A DNA stretch of 64,000 nucleotides from Desulfosudis oleivorans (GTDB lineage Bacteria > Desulfobacterota > Desulfobacteria > Desulfobacterales > SURF-7), in assembly GCA_020723305.1 (NCBI GenBank), contig DYJC01000001.1, positions 248,001-312,000 of the forward strand, given 5' to 3'. The notes under the pieces were generated by a model. The model was not told the DNA's origin, did no database searches, and saw only the letters and a program-made list of their open reading frames with translations. Within the stretch, counting starts at the first letter, position 1. Each line of letters starts with the position of its first letter. Below are positions 7,866 through 17,045 of this stretch, piece after piece. Made by a program: the position numbers and the translations under genes.

Positions 7866-10754
7866 CTATGGGTTGGAAGGGATTCGTCGGTCAAGCAGTT
7901 CTCTGATTTTTACTGCAATCTCCTTTTTCAGCAGCGGCTTCATCATAAAAGCATCGATCCCGATGCTGTGCGCCCTCACTGAATCGATGATTGCACTGTA
8001 TCCGCTGCAAAGAATGACCGGCAGATCCGGCCGGATCTCTTTGACCTTCAGAGCCAGTTGATCTCCTGTCATTCCCGGCATGGTCATATCAGTGATGAGG
8101 ATATCAAATCTGTCCGGATCATTTCTGAATTGCTCGAACGCTTCCAGGCTTCCTGTTTTTCCGGTTACATGATACCCGAGAGAGGATAAAATCATCTGCC
8201 ATGATCCCACAATCTGCTCCTCATCATCGACAAAAAGAATCCGTTCTGTTCCACCGATAACCGTCCGGGGCTGGGCAGTTCCTCTGTCTTTCTGCTGATA
8301 TTCAACCGCAGGCAGATAGACGATGAACTGGGAACCCTTGCCCAATTCGCTTTGGAGCGTAATCGTGCCACCGGCCCTATTAACAATCCCATGAACCACG
8401 GAAAGACCCATACCGGTTCCGGCTCCTACTGCTTTTGTGGTAAAAAACGGTTCAAAAATTCTGTCCCTGATCTCCGGTGCAATACCCTGTCCTGTATCGC
8501 TGACGCACAATTTTACATAGGGGCCGGGTTTTATATTTCCCGAAACCATACTTTCGCTCTCCCTGATGATGGTTTCATCCAGATCAATCGAAAGCTCACC
8601 TCCTGTCTCCTGCATTGCGTAGACTGAATTCGTGCACAGATTCATCAGGATCTGATGGATCTGCACCGGATCGGCCATGATATATTTTGTACTGATAATC
8701 TTTGTACGGATGGTTATATTCGCAGGTGTGGTTGCACGGAGCAACCGAATCACGTCATTGATGATGAATCCAGGCTGGATAGCTTTTTTTTCACTTTTTT
8801 CCTGGCGGCTGAAAGAGAGAATCTGCTGAACAAGATCTTTTGCCCTTTTACAGGCTTTCATGATCCCCATTAGATAACCATATAAAGGATCGGAAGGTTC
8901 CATGTCATACAGTCCCAGTTCCGTGTTTCCGCTGATCGCAGCTAAAATATTATTAAAATCATGCGCAATACCGCCGGCAAGCGTTCCGATTGCTTCCATT
9001 TTTTGTGCCTGCTGCAACTCCGACTGAAGCTGCTTGTTTTCGCTGATATCTTTCAGATTGATGATGGTCCCTTCCGGATTTCCCTGCCTGTCCCTGAAAA
9101 TGGAAGCACTGATCATCACCGGGAGCTTCCGTCCATCCCTGGTCAAGCGGTATGTTTCCACTCCGGAAATGCTTTTTCCTGCCAACACCTGTAAGATCAT
9201 TTTTCTTGTTTCTTCCCAGCTTTCCTCTGGAACAAAAACATCCATTTTTTTCCCGATGCGTTCATCCAGTGTCCAGCCAAAGGTGTTGGTAAAGGCTTGG
9301 TTAAGAAAGGTAACATTTCCTTTCATGTCGTACAGAACAATCGAATCCGGGTTGGCTTCAAGAGCGATCCGGAATCGCTCTTTATTTCTTTTCATGTTCT
9401 CCGCATATAAAGTCCGATCTGTTATATCCTGAAAAATCCATACGCGGCCTGTTTCCTGTTCATTTTCAATCAGTGGATAGGATTCCCTTTCCAATACCCT
9501 ACCATCCTTCAGGCGGATGATTTCGCTAGACCACTCCGAACTTTTGTTCAGGGTTTGAACCTGTGAAAGAAATTCAGGGTAGTCCTGCAACTGGGGACGG
9601 ACATATTTGAGCAGATCCGCACCATCTTTGATACCCATCATCTCCTCTGCAATATTCCATATTTTACAAAACCGGGAATTGTATTGCGTGATGCGACCGT
9701 CTGCCGAAACAACCAGGATACCGTCATGACTGGATTCGAAGATCGCATCCAACAGGGATTCCCGCTCCTGAAGATATTTTTCCGCTCTTTTTCGTTCCTC
9801 AAGTTCCTGTTTCAGATTTTCGGTTCTGCGTCTGATCTGACGTTTCAGTGTGATATTCCAAACAACTGTTGCCAGCAGGCACAATCCGGTAACGGACAAA
9901 AATGCAACCAGATATTTGCCGTATTGTTCGATCCATGAATGCTCGGTTGTATAAATGCCAAACCATTTCTCATAGATTTTTTGGAACTGGCCGTTCTGTT
10001 TGATGATTGTCAGCCCTTCGTTCAGCCTGGATACCAGCTCTTTATTCCCCTCGGCAACGGCAAAGCCGTATTTTCGGGGATAAAAGGGAGGGCCGCTTAC
10101 GATGATATTGTATAGGCGGAATGTCCGGATGGTTGCTATGCCTTGCAGCTTCGCGCCCAGAAAACAGTCATGCCTGCCGGAAGACAGCATCCGCAATCCA
10201 TCCGGTTGAGACTCAACCGCTATGATCTTCCTGGCAATATTTTTATTTTGAATAAAATCATGCAGGATGTCGCCCTTCTGTACAATCACCTCTTTTCCGC
10301 TCAGCTCTTCAATTGAATCGATTTTTGGATCAGACCGGCGAATGAATATGGAATGATGGATTATCAAATGAGGAATGGTGAAATCGACCCGGCGGTCTCT
10401 TTCTTCAGAATAATACATCCCGATAAGAGCATCAATTTTCCCCTCTTCAAGGTTTGAGCGGACCTCATTCCAGGGGCCCAGGGAAATATCCGCCTGTATA
10501 CCCATCACATCGGCAACCGCGTTAAAAATGTCTACATTGTAACCGTCCGGGGCACCATTTTGATTAATAAATTCATAGGGCGGGTAGTTGTTGTCACCAC
10601 GAACCTGAAGTCGATGGAATTCTGTTGTTTCACCGGCTTGTGGTACGGCATACAAAAACAACGATATCAGAGCGGTAAGAAGAAGGAAATGGCGTTTTCG
10701 GACAAATGACGCTGTTCTGCTCTTGGATATCATTTTCATTGGAATATCACTCAA
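7866..10754 (-). CDS. Hybrid sensor histidine kinase with periplasmic SBP_bac_3 sensor, two PAS domains and receiver
   Basis: 962 residues. A signal/TM segment ([20 protein letters not shown]) precedes a periplasmic solute-binding-protein type 3 domain (about residues 45-270; [32 protein letters not shown]) like that of BvgS. TM2 lies at about 283-305. Two PAS domains span about 325-445 and 450-570. A HisKA box follows ([11 protein letters not shown]), then HATPase ([31 protein letters not shown]) and a C-terminal receiver (about 830-955, phospho-acceptor in [11 protein letters not shown]). It senses a small ligand, probably an amino acid-like solute. Its ATG overlaps the stop of the kinase upstream by 4 nt, so the two are coupled. 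No DNA-binding response regulator is adjacent. The second PAS region is almost identical to that of the kinase at 45911-48361. Confidence 0.93.
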   Translation of the reverse strand: MSDIPMKMISKSRTASFVRKRHFLLLTALISLFLYAVPQAGETTEFHRLQVRGDNNYPPYEFINQNGAPDGYNVDIFNAVADVMGIQADISLGPWNEVRSNLEEGKIDALIGMYYSEERDRRVDFTIPHLIIHHSIFIRRSDPKIDSIEELSGKEVIVQKGDILHDFIQNKNIARKIIAVESQPDGLRMLSSGRHDCFLGAKLQGIATIRTFRLYNIIVSGPPFYPRKYGFAVAEGNKELVSRLNEGLTIIKQNGQFQKIYEKWFGIYTTEHSWIEQYGKYLVAFLSVTGLCLLATVVWNITLKRQIRRRTENLKQELEERKRAEKYLQERESLLDAIFESSHDGILVVSADGRITQYNSRFCKIWNIAEEMMGIKDGADLLKYVRPQLQDYPEFLSQVQTLNKSSEWSSEIIRLKDGRVLERESYPLIENEQETGRVWIFQDITDRTLYAENMKRNKERFRIALEANPDSIVLYDMKGNVTFLNQAFTNTFGWTLDERIGKKMDVFVPEESWEETRKMILQVLAGKSISGVETYRLTRDGRKLPVMISASIFRDRQGNPEGTIINLKDISENKQLQSELQQAQKMEAIGTLAGGIAHDFNNILAAISGNTELGLYDMEPSDPLYGYLMGIMKACKRAKDLVQQILSFSRQEKSEKKAIQPGFIINDVIRLLRATTPANITIRTKIISTKYIMADPVQIHQILMNLCTNSVYAMQETGGELSIDLDETIIRESESMVSGNIKPGPYVKLCVSDTGQGIAPEIRDRIFEPFFTTKAVGAGTGMGLSVVHGIVNRAGGTITLQSELGKGSQFIVYLPAVEYQQKDRGTAQPRTVIGGTERILFVDDEEQIVGSWQMILSSLGYHVTGKTGSLEAFEQFRNDPDRFDILITDMTMPGMTGDQLALKVKEIRPDLPVILCSGYSAIIDSVRAHSIGIDAFMMKPLLKKEIAVKIRELLDRRIPSNP
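8941..9374 (-). repeat. PAS-coding segment duplicated in the distant hybrid kinase gene
   Basis: This 434-bp part of the hybrid kinase gene aligns without obvious gaps to 46981-47413 of the other hybrid kinase. It includes long identical runs, for example the 20-nt run starting TGTAAGATCATTTTTCTTGT. Identity is clearly higher than in the sensor, ATPase or receiver parts of the two genes. Confidence 0.75.
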
Positions 10755-13213
10755 GTTGCATCATGAAATGGTATTTTAATCTGAAACTCCGTGCCATTGC
10801 CCGGCGAGCTGATGCATGTGATCTGCCCCATCAGGGTCTGGCAAACCAGATTATGGACAATATGCAATCCAAGTCCGGTTCCTCCCCGATTTCGTCTTGT
10901 TGTGAAAAAAGGATCATAGATTTTGTTGAGAACAGCCTCATCCATACCCCGGCCTGTATCCCGAAAGTTGAACAAAAGGATATTCCCCTGTTTCTGTATG
11001 GTGATCCGGATCTCCCCTTTTTCAACCCCTTCAAACCCATGCACCAGTGAATTCATCACCAGATTTGTGGTAATTTGAGAAAAGGTTCCCGGATAATTGT
11101 GAATCATCAGATCATCCGGACATTGCAGAGTGATCGTATGGGAGGTGCGCTTATATTGCGGTTTCAGGCTGTTCAGGGTTTCTTCAATATTCTTCCGGAT
11201 ATTAAAATTTCTTTTTTCTTTAACAAGCTGATCAACCGCGACATTTTTAAAGCTGTTTAACAACTCCGATGCCCGTTCCAGATTGTTTACAATCATGGAT
11301 GATGCTTTTGCTATTTTTTCAGCATATTGTTTCACATCAGGTAATTGAAACTCCCCGGTCCAACACAGATCCGTCAATTCTTCAGATATATCCTTCAGAT
11401 AGGATGCAGACAGCAGACCTGCTCCCAACGGCGTGCTGACTTCATGAGAAACTCCTGCTACCATATCCCCCAAGGAGGCCAGCTTTTCCGAGCGAAGCAA
11501 TTGTTGTTCGACCTTTCTCTGTTCCGTGATATCCCTGCTGATCCCGAACAACCCGATAACACATCCTGTTTCATCTCTCAACGGGGAAATGTTGTTTTCC
11601 AGCAGCACGGTCGTACCGTCTTTACATAAAAACTCCAGTTCCAGAACCGTGTTCACATAATTCCGCTTCTCAGTTTTTTCCAGTTCCCGCTCTCTATAAA
11701 AAACCCGTTTAGCAAGTTCAAGGGAGGCTGGTGTTAAGATTTCCTCCAGGGTCTGGCCCAGAATTTCCTCCGGGGTATATCCCCGTAACCGTTCAACAGA
11801 AGGACTTACATAATTTGTTTTAAAAAATAAATCCATTGTCCAGATTACATCATTGGCATTCTCAGCAAGCATCCGGTACTTTTTCTCACTCTCCTTTAGA
11901 GCTTTTTCCGTCTGTTTTCGGTCAGAGATATCCCGGCTGACCCCGATTATGCCGGTTGGATCAGAATTCTGGCCACGCAGAAAAGACATGCTGACTTCCA
12001 TCCAGATCGTTTTCCCGCTTTTACAAAAATGTTCCAGCTCCAATACGGTTGGTTCATAAACTTTCTCTCCCTGTGTTTCCTTTTCCATTGTTTCAGCGTA
12101 TAATTCTATTGCAATTTTCAGGGAATCCGGTGTGAGCACCTCCTCTAAAGCATGATTCATTCTCTCCCCAGGTGTATAACCAAGTATCCGGATGATGGAT
12201 GGGCTGACATAGGTAAACTTCAAGCCCATGCTGAGCGTCCAGATAATATCATTCGCATGTTCGGCCAGCAGTCTGTACTTATTCTCACTCTCCCGCAACG
12301 ATGACTCTGTTGCGTGATGTCTGGTGATTTCATCAACAAGATTTTTATTGGTATCTATCAGCTCCTGGGTTCGTTTCTCGGCAATCTGTTTCAGATTCCT
12401 GGTTTTCATCTGTGAAAGCCGGAGCATCCATAGAGAAGACAACAGAAATCCTCCTCCAAAAAGCCAGATCAGCACCCGATAATAGAACAGGGGATCAATC
12501 ATCTCTTCGATCTGTTTTACCCTTATGCGCCATGTTGTATCTGCTATATCAAGCGATTGCTCAATAAAACCGTCCGGAATTATTTCCGCGCCCCAGAAAA
12601 CCTTCCCATCGCTGTCGGATAGCTGAATTGCATAACGATTCATATCAATCCCGGAAAAAGCTTCCTTCAGGAGAATGTCAACATTATATACACCGATTGC
12701 CAGACCGATAAACTCATCTGACTTGAATATCGGAGTTCGGGCCACTACACCCATCCCCCCTTGGCGAAGAACAAACGGCCCCTGGATCGAAATCGCTTTC
12801 CGCTCAATGGCTTTTTTTACAAACAGGCTTCGTTCCGGATCTGCAAGCAGGCACAGTGGTTTGCGGATAACGACCTCATTCCCCTCTGAAGGATAAGTGT
12901 AGGTTACGATCGTTTGAGGGTTTGCGTACTGAAGCGCACGAATGGGAGGGTTGGACTGTATGAGCCTTGAAGCAAAATTAGAAAACGCTTCCGATGTTGT
13001 TTCCGGGTGAAGAACAAACAGGGAAGCAACCGAATCCACAACATTCAATCTGGAAGCTACCGCATTTTCAAGTCGGGTACTGCATAACCGTATGGTACTG
13101 CGGAGTTCAGATGCCCTTTCTTTATTCCATTGACCTACCAGCGCCCTGTCCAGAAATATCAAAGCTGCGATACCAGCAAATGCAATCAGAATGAACCTTG
13201 TTTTTTGCAGCAT
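10751..13213 (-). CDS. CHASE-domain sensor histidine kinase with two PAS domains
   Basis: 820 residues. N-terminal TM helix (FILIAFAGIAALIFL), then an extracytoplasmic CHASE domain at about residues 40-240 (NPPIRALQYANP, PFVLRQGGMGVVARTPIF). A second TM lies at about 250-270, and two closely similar PAS/PAC units at about 310-440 and 440-565 (both carry the pattern KYRMLAENANDVIWTMDL or a close variant). HisKA follows (GDMVAGVSHEVSTPLGAGLL), then HATPase (DTGRGMDEAVLNKIYDPFF; GGTGLGLHIVHNL). There is no receiver domain, so it may phosphorylate the receiver of the hybrid kinase encoded next (4-nt overlap) or an unlinked regulator. The two PAS units look like an internal tandem duplication. Confidence 0.92.
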   Translation of the reverse strand: MLQKTRFILIAFAGIAALIFLDRALVGQWNKERASELRSTIRLCSTRLENAVASRLNVVDSVASLFVLHPETTSEAFSNFASRLIQSNPPIRALQYANPQTIVTYTYPSEGNEVVIRKPLCLLADPERSLFVKKAIERKAISIQGPFVLRQGGMGVVARTPIFKSDEFIGLAIGVYNVDILLKEAFSGIDMNRYAIQLSDSDGKVFWGAEIIPDGFIEQSLDIADTTWRIRVKQIEEMIDPLFYYRVLIWLFGGGFLLSSLWMLRLSQMKTRNLKQIAEKRTQELIDTNKNLVDEITRHHATESSLRESENKYRLLAEHANDIIWTLSMGLKFTYVSPSIIRILGYTPGERMNHALEEVLTPDSLKIAIELYAETMEKETQGEKVYEPTVLELEHFCKSGKTIWMEVSMSFLRGQNSDPTGIIGVSRDISDRKQTEKALKESEKKYRMLAENANDVIWTMDLFFKTNYVSPSVERLRGYTPEEILGQTLEEILTPASLELAKRVFYRERELEKTEKRNYVNTVLELEFLCKDGTTVLLENNISPLRDETGCVIGLFGISRDITEQRKVEQQLLRSEKLASLGDMVAGVSHEVSTPLGAGLLSASYLKDISEELTDLCWTGEFQLPDVKQYAEKIAKASSMIVNNLERASELLNSFKNVAVDQLVKEKRNFNIRKNIEETLNSLKPQYKRTSHTITLQCPDDLMIHNYPGTFSQITTNLVMNSLVHGFEGVEKGEIRITIQKQGNILLFNFRDTGRGMDEAVLNKIYDPFFTTRRNRGGTGLGLHIVHNLVCQTLMGQITCISSPGNGTEFQIKIPFHDAT

Positions 13214-13287
13214 TCCCGCACCTTCATGAAAACAATTTACAATTTTCAGTCATTTTCCCAGAGGGATATTGTTTACTGAAACGGTTT

Positions 13288-14505
13288 CTACAAACTGTCG
13301 ATAAATTCAAGATCCTTGGTCTGGGTATTCTTGGTACCAATAGATAAAACTTCAATATGCAGATCCGGCAACCTTCGAAAATACAATCGCCCTTTGTATG
13401 AAAAAAGAACCTCTAAAACCGTTTCACTGCTTCTCTTGCTGAACACCTTTCTTTTAATGTGAACCAGATCCGGATTCTCATTGAGTTGATGAATCACTTC
13501 CTCGCATTTAATCCTCATGTCTTCCGGAATCAATACAAACCCTTCCAGCGCCTTTTTATTCATGGAAATATTTTTATACAGCGCTTTGAATCTTCTGCTG
13601 ACTGCGGTAGCTTCCTTTTCGTTTTTTGTCTTTTCTTTCTGGTTATCCTTTTGATACTTATCGATCTCTGATTTTAATCTCTCAATCTCCTGCTGCTGCT
13701 CCTGCTGCAAACCGATATTTCGATTCAATTCATCTTCAAGGGAGATGATCTCTTCCAACATTCCATCTTCTGTTTTGCTGGCTTGCAGTTTTTCTTTTTC
13801 AAGCTCCCTCCGGGCTTCACTGTAACGAATGTTTAACTCGCTTCGTTTTTTCCCAAGTGTTTTTAAAATTTCCACCGACCGTTTTTCTCTCTCGATGAGC
13901 CTATCGATAGTCCGGATCTTTTCCATCTCTTCCATTTCCGATTTTCTGAAGTTTTTCCGGGAGGAAAAAAACATGAAAACCAGAGAAATACCAATATAGA
14001 AAAACAGGATGGCAATCGAAATGGGTTTGTAATATAACAGTTCGCTATTGATATGAATTACCAGGCCGTCGTTTAACAGATTGTAATTCTCCGCCGCGAT
14101 CTGCATTGGATCGGATGATGAAACAGCCCCTGCAGGGTCTTCAAAAATAGCCGGATAGATTATCGTTCCTTTTTTCGTTGTAACGATCACATCCAGCTTC
14201 AACCCTATCTTCACAACCCATTGGTTACGCATATAAGATGTAATATTGTTGTTGATGGCATCCCTGACTGTAATCGTACCATCAAACAGAGGGCGGGAAT
14301 CTCCGATATAGATATCTTTAATTTCTTCCAGGCATATATGGTTGAACATTCTTTCAAGGTACTGAACGGAAAAAATGTACAAGAAGGGGGGAAGCAATAT
14401 GCACAGAAAAAAGACCTTAAATAATGGAAGTTTCATATATGCTTTGGATGTCTGCGTCTTGAAAATCAATCGATCTTTTCCCGTTGAGTTTGATAGTTTA
14501 TGCAA
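13288..14505 (-). CDS. Membrane-anchored coiled-coil protein, unknown function
   Basis: 405 residues with no named family recognised. TM1 is at about residues 25-46 (LPLFKVFFLCILLPPFLYIF). A short extracytoplasmic region of about 110 residues follows, then TM2 at about 155-178 (ISIAILFFYIGISLVFMFF). A long cytoplasmic coiled coil rich in Glu/Lys/Gln spans about 185-310 (LIEREKRSVEILKTLGKKR onward). The folded C-terminal domain of about 90 residues ends with VLFSYKGRLYFRRLPDLHIE and VLSIGTKNTQTKD, reminiscent of a small beta-rich nuclease/toxin-like fold, but that is only an impression. The extracytoplasmic loop resembles a small double-TM sensor. A second in-frame Met at residue 24 (MKLPLF) is an alternative start. 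It lies between the TPR lipoprotein and the CHASE kinase, all on the same strand. Confidence 0.7.
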   Translation of the reverse strand: MHKLSNSTGKDRLIFKTQTSKAYMKLPLFKVFFLCILLPPFLYIFSVQYLERMFNHICLEEIKDIYIGDSRPLFDGTITVRDAINNNITSYMRNQWVVKIGLKLDVIVTTKKGTIIYPAIFEDPAGAVSSSDPMQIAAENYNLLNDGLVIHINSELLYYKPISIAILFFYIGISLVFMFFSSRKNFRKSEMEEMEKIRTIDRLIEREKRSVEILKTLGKKRSELNIRYSEARRELEKEKLQASKTEDGMLEEIISLEDELNRNIGLQQEQQQEIERLKSEIDKYQKDNQKEKTKNEKEATAVSRRFKALYKNISMNKKALEGFVLIPEDMRIKCEEVIHQLNENPDLVHIKRKVFSKRSSETVLEVLFSYKGRLYFRRLPDLHIEVLSIGTKNTQTKDLEFIDSL

Positions 14506-14555
14506 TGGATCATGCCAAATGGTATTCCAGATACATTATATCAAGGTTATCGCCC

Positions 14556-14569
14556 TATAACCGGTTATA
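14556..14569. promoter_or_regulatory. 14-bp perfect palindrome at the TPR-gene stop
   Basis: TATAACCGGTTATA overlaps the stop codon of the TPR lipoprotein gene and lies about 50 nt upstream of the membrane coiled-coil gene. It could be an operator or part of an intergenic signal; no function can be assigned from sequence. Confidence 0.3.
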
Positions 14570-16859
14570 ATTCCGATAGAACTTTTTTTGCATCATCCGC
14601 TCCGTCAAATCCCTCATTGATTCGCAATGCTTCTGAAAGCTCTTTTTTGGCCAGCGCTTTTTCACCCTTTTTCAGATATGCAAGACCCAGATGATATCGA
14701 ACAGACGGGTTTTCCGGTATTTTTTCAGCACTGCCTTTCAATTCATTGATCGCGGCATCATACAAACCTTTTTTATAAAAAATCCACCCCAGCGTATCCA
14801 TGATCGCGGGGTTGTCCGGCTGTTTTTCTTTTGCTTTCTGGGCAAGTCCCAGTGCGACATCCATTTCCCGATCCTGGGTGGCGAGAAGGTAGGCAAGATT
14901 ATTCGCTGCTGGAAAAAAATCCGGTTGAATTTCAAGAGCTTTTCGATAATGAGTTTCGGAAAGATCCGTTTTTCGCTGAATCTCGTATAAAATACCCAGG
15001 AGCATATGCGGCCCGGTCTGATTAGGATCTTTTTCTAGAATTTTCTGATATTGCGAAATGGCTTTTTCTTCTTCCTTATCCTGCAAATAAACCTGTGCAA
15101 GAGCATAATACGCCTTCAGGAAATCCGGATTTGCCTGTAACGCAAGTTCAAACTCACGCACTGCATCCGGCTTCTGTTTCAAGGAAAAATATATGTTTCC
15201 TTTCAGGTGGTGAATGATTGCCTGAAGTCCGGGCTGATCCCCGACAGCGGTCATCTGTTCATCACAGACCTGAAGGGCTTTGTCAAATTTTTTCTGAGCT
15301 GCATAGATATACACCTTGTTGCTGAACACATCCATGAGATGCGGATTGATTGCAGATGCCTTGTTAAAATTTTCAAGGGCCGGGTCATATTGCTTCTGTG
15401 ATCGCTGCAATTGGCCTAACCGGAAATAGGCTTCCGGAACATCCGGATATTTTTTAATTAACCGTTGAAATTCTTCATCCGCCTCCTTGATTTTCCCTTG
15501 AGCGGCCAGAAGGTTACCAACAAGAAGTTTTGCCTGATAATTATCCGGGTCTTTTGATAAAATCGCTTTACACTCTATCTGAGCCAGATCAAAGGCTTCC
15601 TCCTGATATAAAATTGCTGCAAGGATAAGCCGCGCTTTGATAAAATCCGGTTGAAGCTCGACTGCCTTCTGCAACGCGGTTTTGGCTGACCGGTTATCCG
15701 CCTTTTTAAAATAGGAAACTCCTTTGAAATAATATGCGGTTTCAGATCTGGGATTATCCTTGATCAGTTCATCAAATATTTCAATTGCGCGTGTATAATC
15801 CTGTTTTAAAAATACGATCTCACCTTTCATCATTCTGGCGGATGGATAGTTGGATTGTTTCTCAAGAATTTTGTCCAGGTATTTTTCGGCTGTATCTATT
15901 TCCTTCAGACCAATGTAAAACTCCGCAATTTTTTCCATAACCCGGATGTTCTCAGGTTGAATTTCCAAGGCTTTATTATAATTCAAAACCGCCTTTTCCC
16001 GGTCTCCTGTGTTTCCATAAAATCCAGCCGCCATCATATAGGGTTTTACATTTTTGGGATCGACTTCAATGGCATTCAGATAGGCGGCTTCTGCTTTTGG
16101 CCGGTCATTTTTCCGAAAATAAAAATCACCCAGCGCAACCTTCAAATCCGATTCCTTTGGATTTTCCTCAATGGCTTTCAGGATGATCGATTCTGCTTTT
16201 TCAAGTTGGCCGATGGCGACAAGAAGATTGAACATGGTCATTTTTGCCTGGATCGATTTCGGGTCAACGGCAATGGCTTCATTCATTACTTTTTCAGCCT
16301 CTTCGACCTTTCTCTGCAACAACAATAAACGGGAGAGCCCGATATAGGCATGGGTATTGGTTTTATCAATCCGAAGAATCTTGCGGTAAGTGGATTCAGC
16401 TTCTTTTGTTTTTTTGTCGATCGTATATAAACTGGCCAGAAGGAAAAGTGCTTTTGTGTTGTCCGGTTCTTTGGCCAGGATCAATTCAACCTTTTCCTTT
16501 GCCTCCTTATCTTTTTTCCCAAGCAGGTAGAACGTGGCCAGCTTGAACTGGGCCTCCAGATTTTCCGGATCAAGCTCTGCTACCATTGAGTAGGCCTTCA
16601 TTGCTCCGCGTGGATCTCCAAGTTTTAAATTGGTTTCTCCAAGTTTCAGATAGGCTTCCACATATGCCGGATCAATCTGAATAACGTTTTTATATTCAAT
16701 TTGAGCACTGCGGTATTCTTTGTTTGTGAAATAAGCGTCCCCTTTTTCCAGATGTGATTTTTTCTTATCTTCATCGGAAGCGCACCCTGTCAAAAGGAAA
16801 AGGGTGGATACAAACAGAAGAAGAACAACGTGAGTGCGAAACATTTGAAAAACCTCCAT
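14565..16859 (-). CDS. TPR-repeat lipoprotein (PrsT-like, about 20 repeats)
   Basis: 764 residues in the longest frame. The preferred start is the second ATG at 16844, which has GGAGG 8 nt upstream and places a lipoprotein signal directly (VVLLLFVSTLFLLTGCASDE, lipobox LTGC). The remainder is a nearly continuous superhelix of tetratricopeptide repeats (typical unit: AYLKLGETNLKLGDPRGAMK). Length, lipobox and repeat pattern resemble the TPR lipoproteins (PrsT-type) of exosortase/PEP-CTERM export systems, but no exosortase gene is in the window. The protein would be anchored in the inner or outer membrane and act as a scaffold. It is followed by the membrane coiled-coil gene after about 60 nt. 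Confidence 0.85.
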   Translation of the reverse strand: MEVFQMFRTHVVLLLFVSTLFLLTGCASDEDKKKSHLEKGDAYFTNKEYRSAQIEYKNVIQIDPAYVEAYLKLGETNLKLGDPRGAMKAYSMVAELDPENLEAQFKLATFYLLGKKDKEAKEKVELILAKEPDNTKALFLLASLYTIDKKTKEAESTYRKILRIDKTNTHAYIGLSRLLLLQRKVEEAEKVMNEAIAVDPKSIQAKMTMFNLLVAIGQLEKAESIILKAIEENPKESDLKVALGDFYFRKNDRPKAEAAYLNAIEVDPKNVKPYMMAAGFYGNTGDREKAVLNYNKALEIQPENIRVMEKIAEFYIGLKEIDTAEKYLDKILEKQSNYPSARMMKGEIVFLKQDYTRAIEIFDELIKDNPRSETAYYFKGVSYFKKADNRSAKTALQKAVELQPDFIKARLILAAILYQEEAFDLAQIECKAILSKDPDNYQAKLLVGNLLAAQGKIKEADEEFQRLIKKYPDVPEAYFRLGQLQRSQKQYDPALENFNKASAINPHLMDVFSNKVYIYAAQKKFDKALQVCDEQMTAVGDQPGLQAIIHHLKGNIYFSLKQKPDAVREFELALQANPDFLKAYYALAQVYLQDKEEEKAISQYQKILEKDPNQTGPHMLLGILYEIQRKTDLSETHYRKALEIQPDFFPAANNLAYLLATQDREMDVALGLAQKAKEKQPDNPAIMDTLGWIFYKKGLYDAAINELKGSAEKIPENPSVRYHLGLAYLKKGEKALAKKELSEALRINEGFDGADDAKKVLSEL

Positions 16860-16907
16860 TTTTCAGTTTTGATAAGCCGAATCCAAATTTTCTAATTTAT
16901 TAAAAAA

Positions 16908-17029
16908 GAACCAACTTCAAAAGTCTGTTATTGTAGTTCCGGCGATAACTAGAATTCAGTATTTTCGGCTCTTTTCAAGACACTGACTTTCGCCGGTGTG
17001 ACGTTTTATAATCGTTTTGAAATTGGCTA
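16908..17029 (-). mobile_element. 122-bp palindromic element, copy 2 (MITE-like)
   Basis: Reverse orientation relative to copy 1, same 122-bp length, slightly decayed ends (GAACCAACTTCAAAA on one side, GGCTA on the other) and the conserved core TTCCGGCGA / TTTCGCCGG. Flanked by AAAA on both sides (16904-16907, 17030-17033). It sits between the receiver/DUF1566 protein gene and the TPR lipoprotein gene, both transcribed through it. Confidence 0.82.
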
Positions 17030-17045
17030 AAAAGAAAAAATCATT

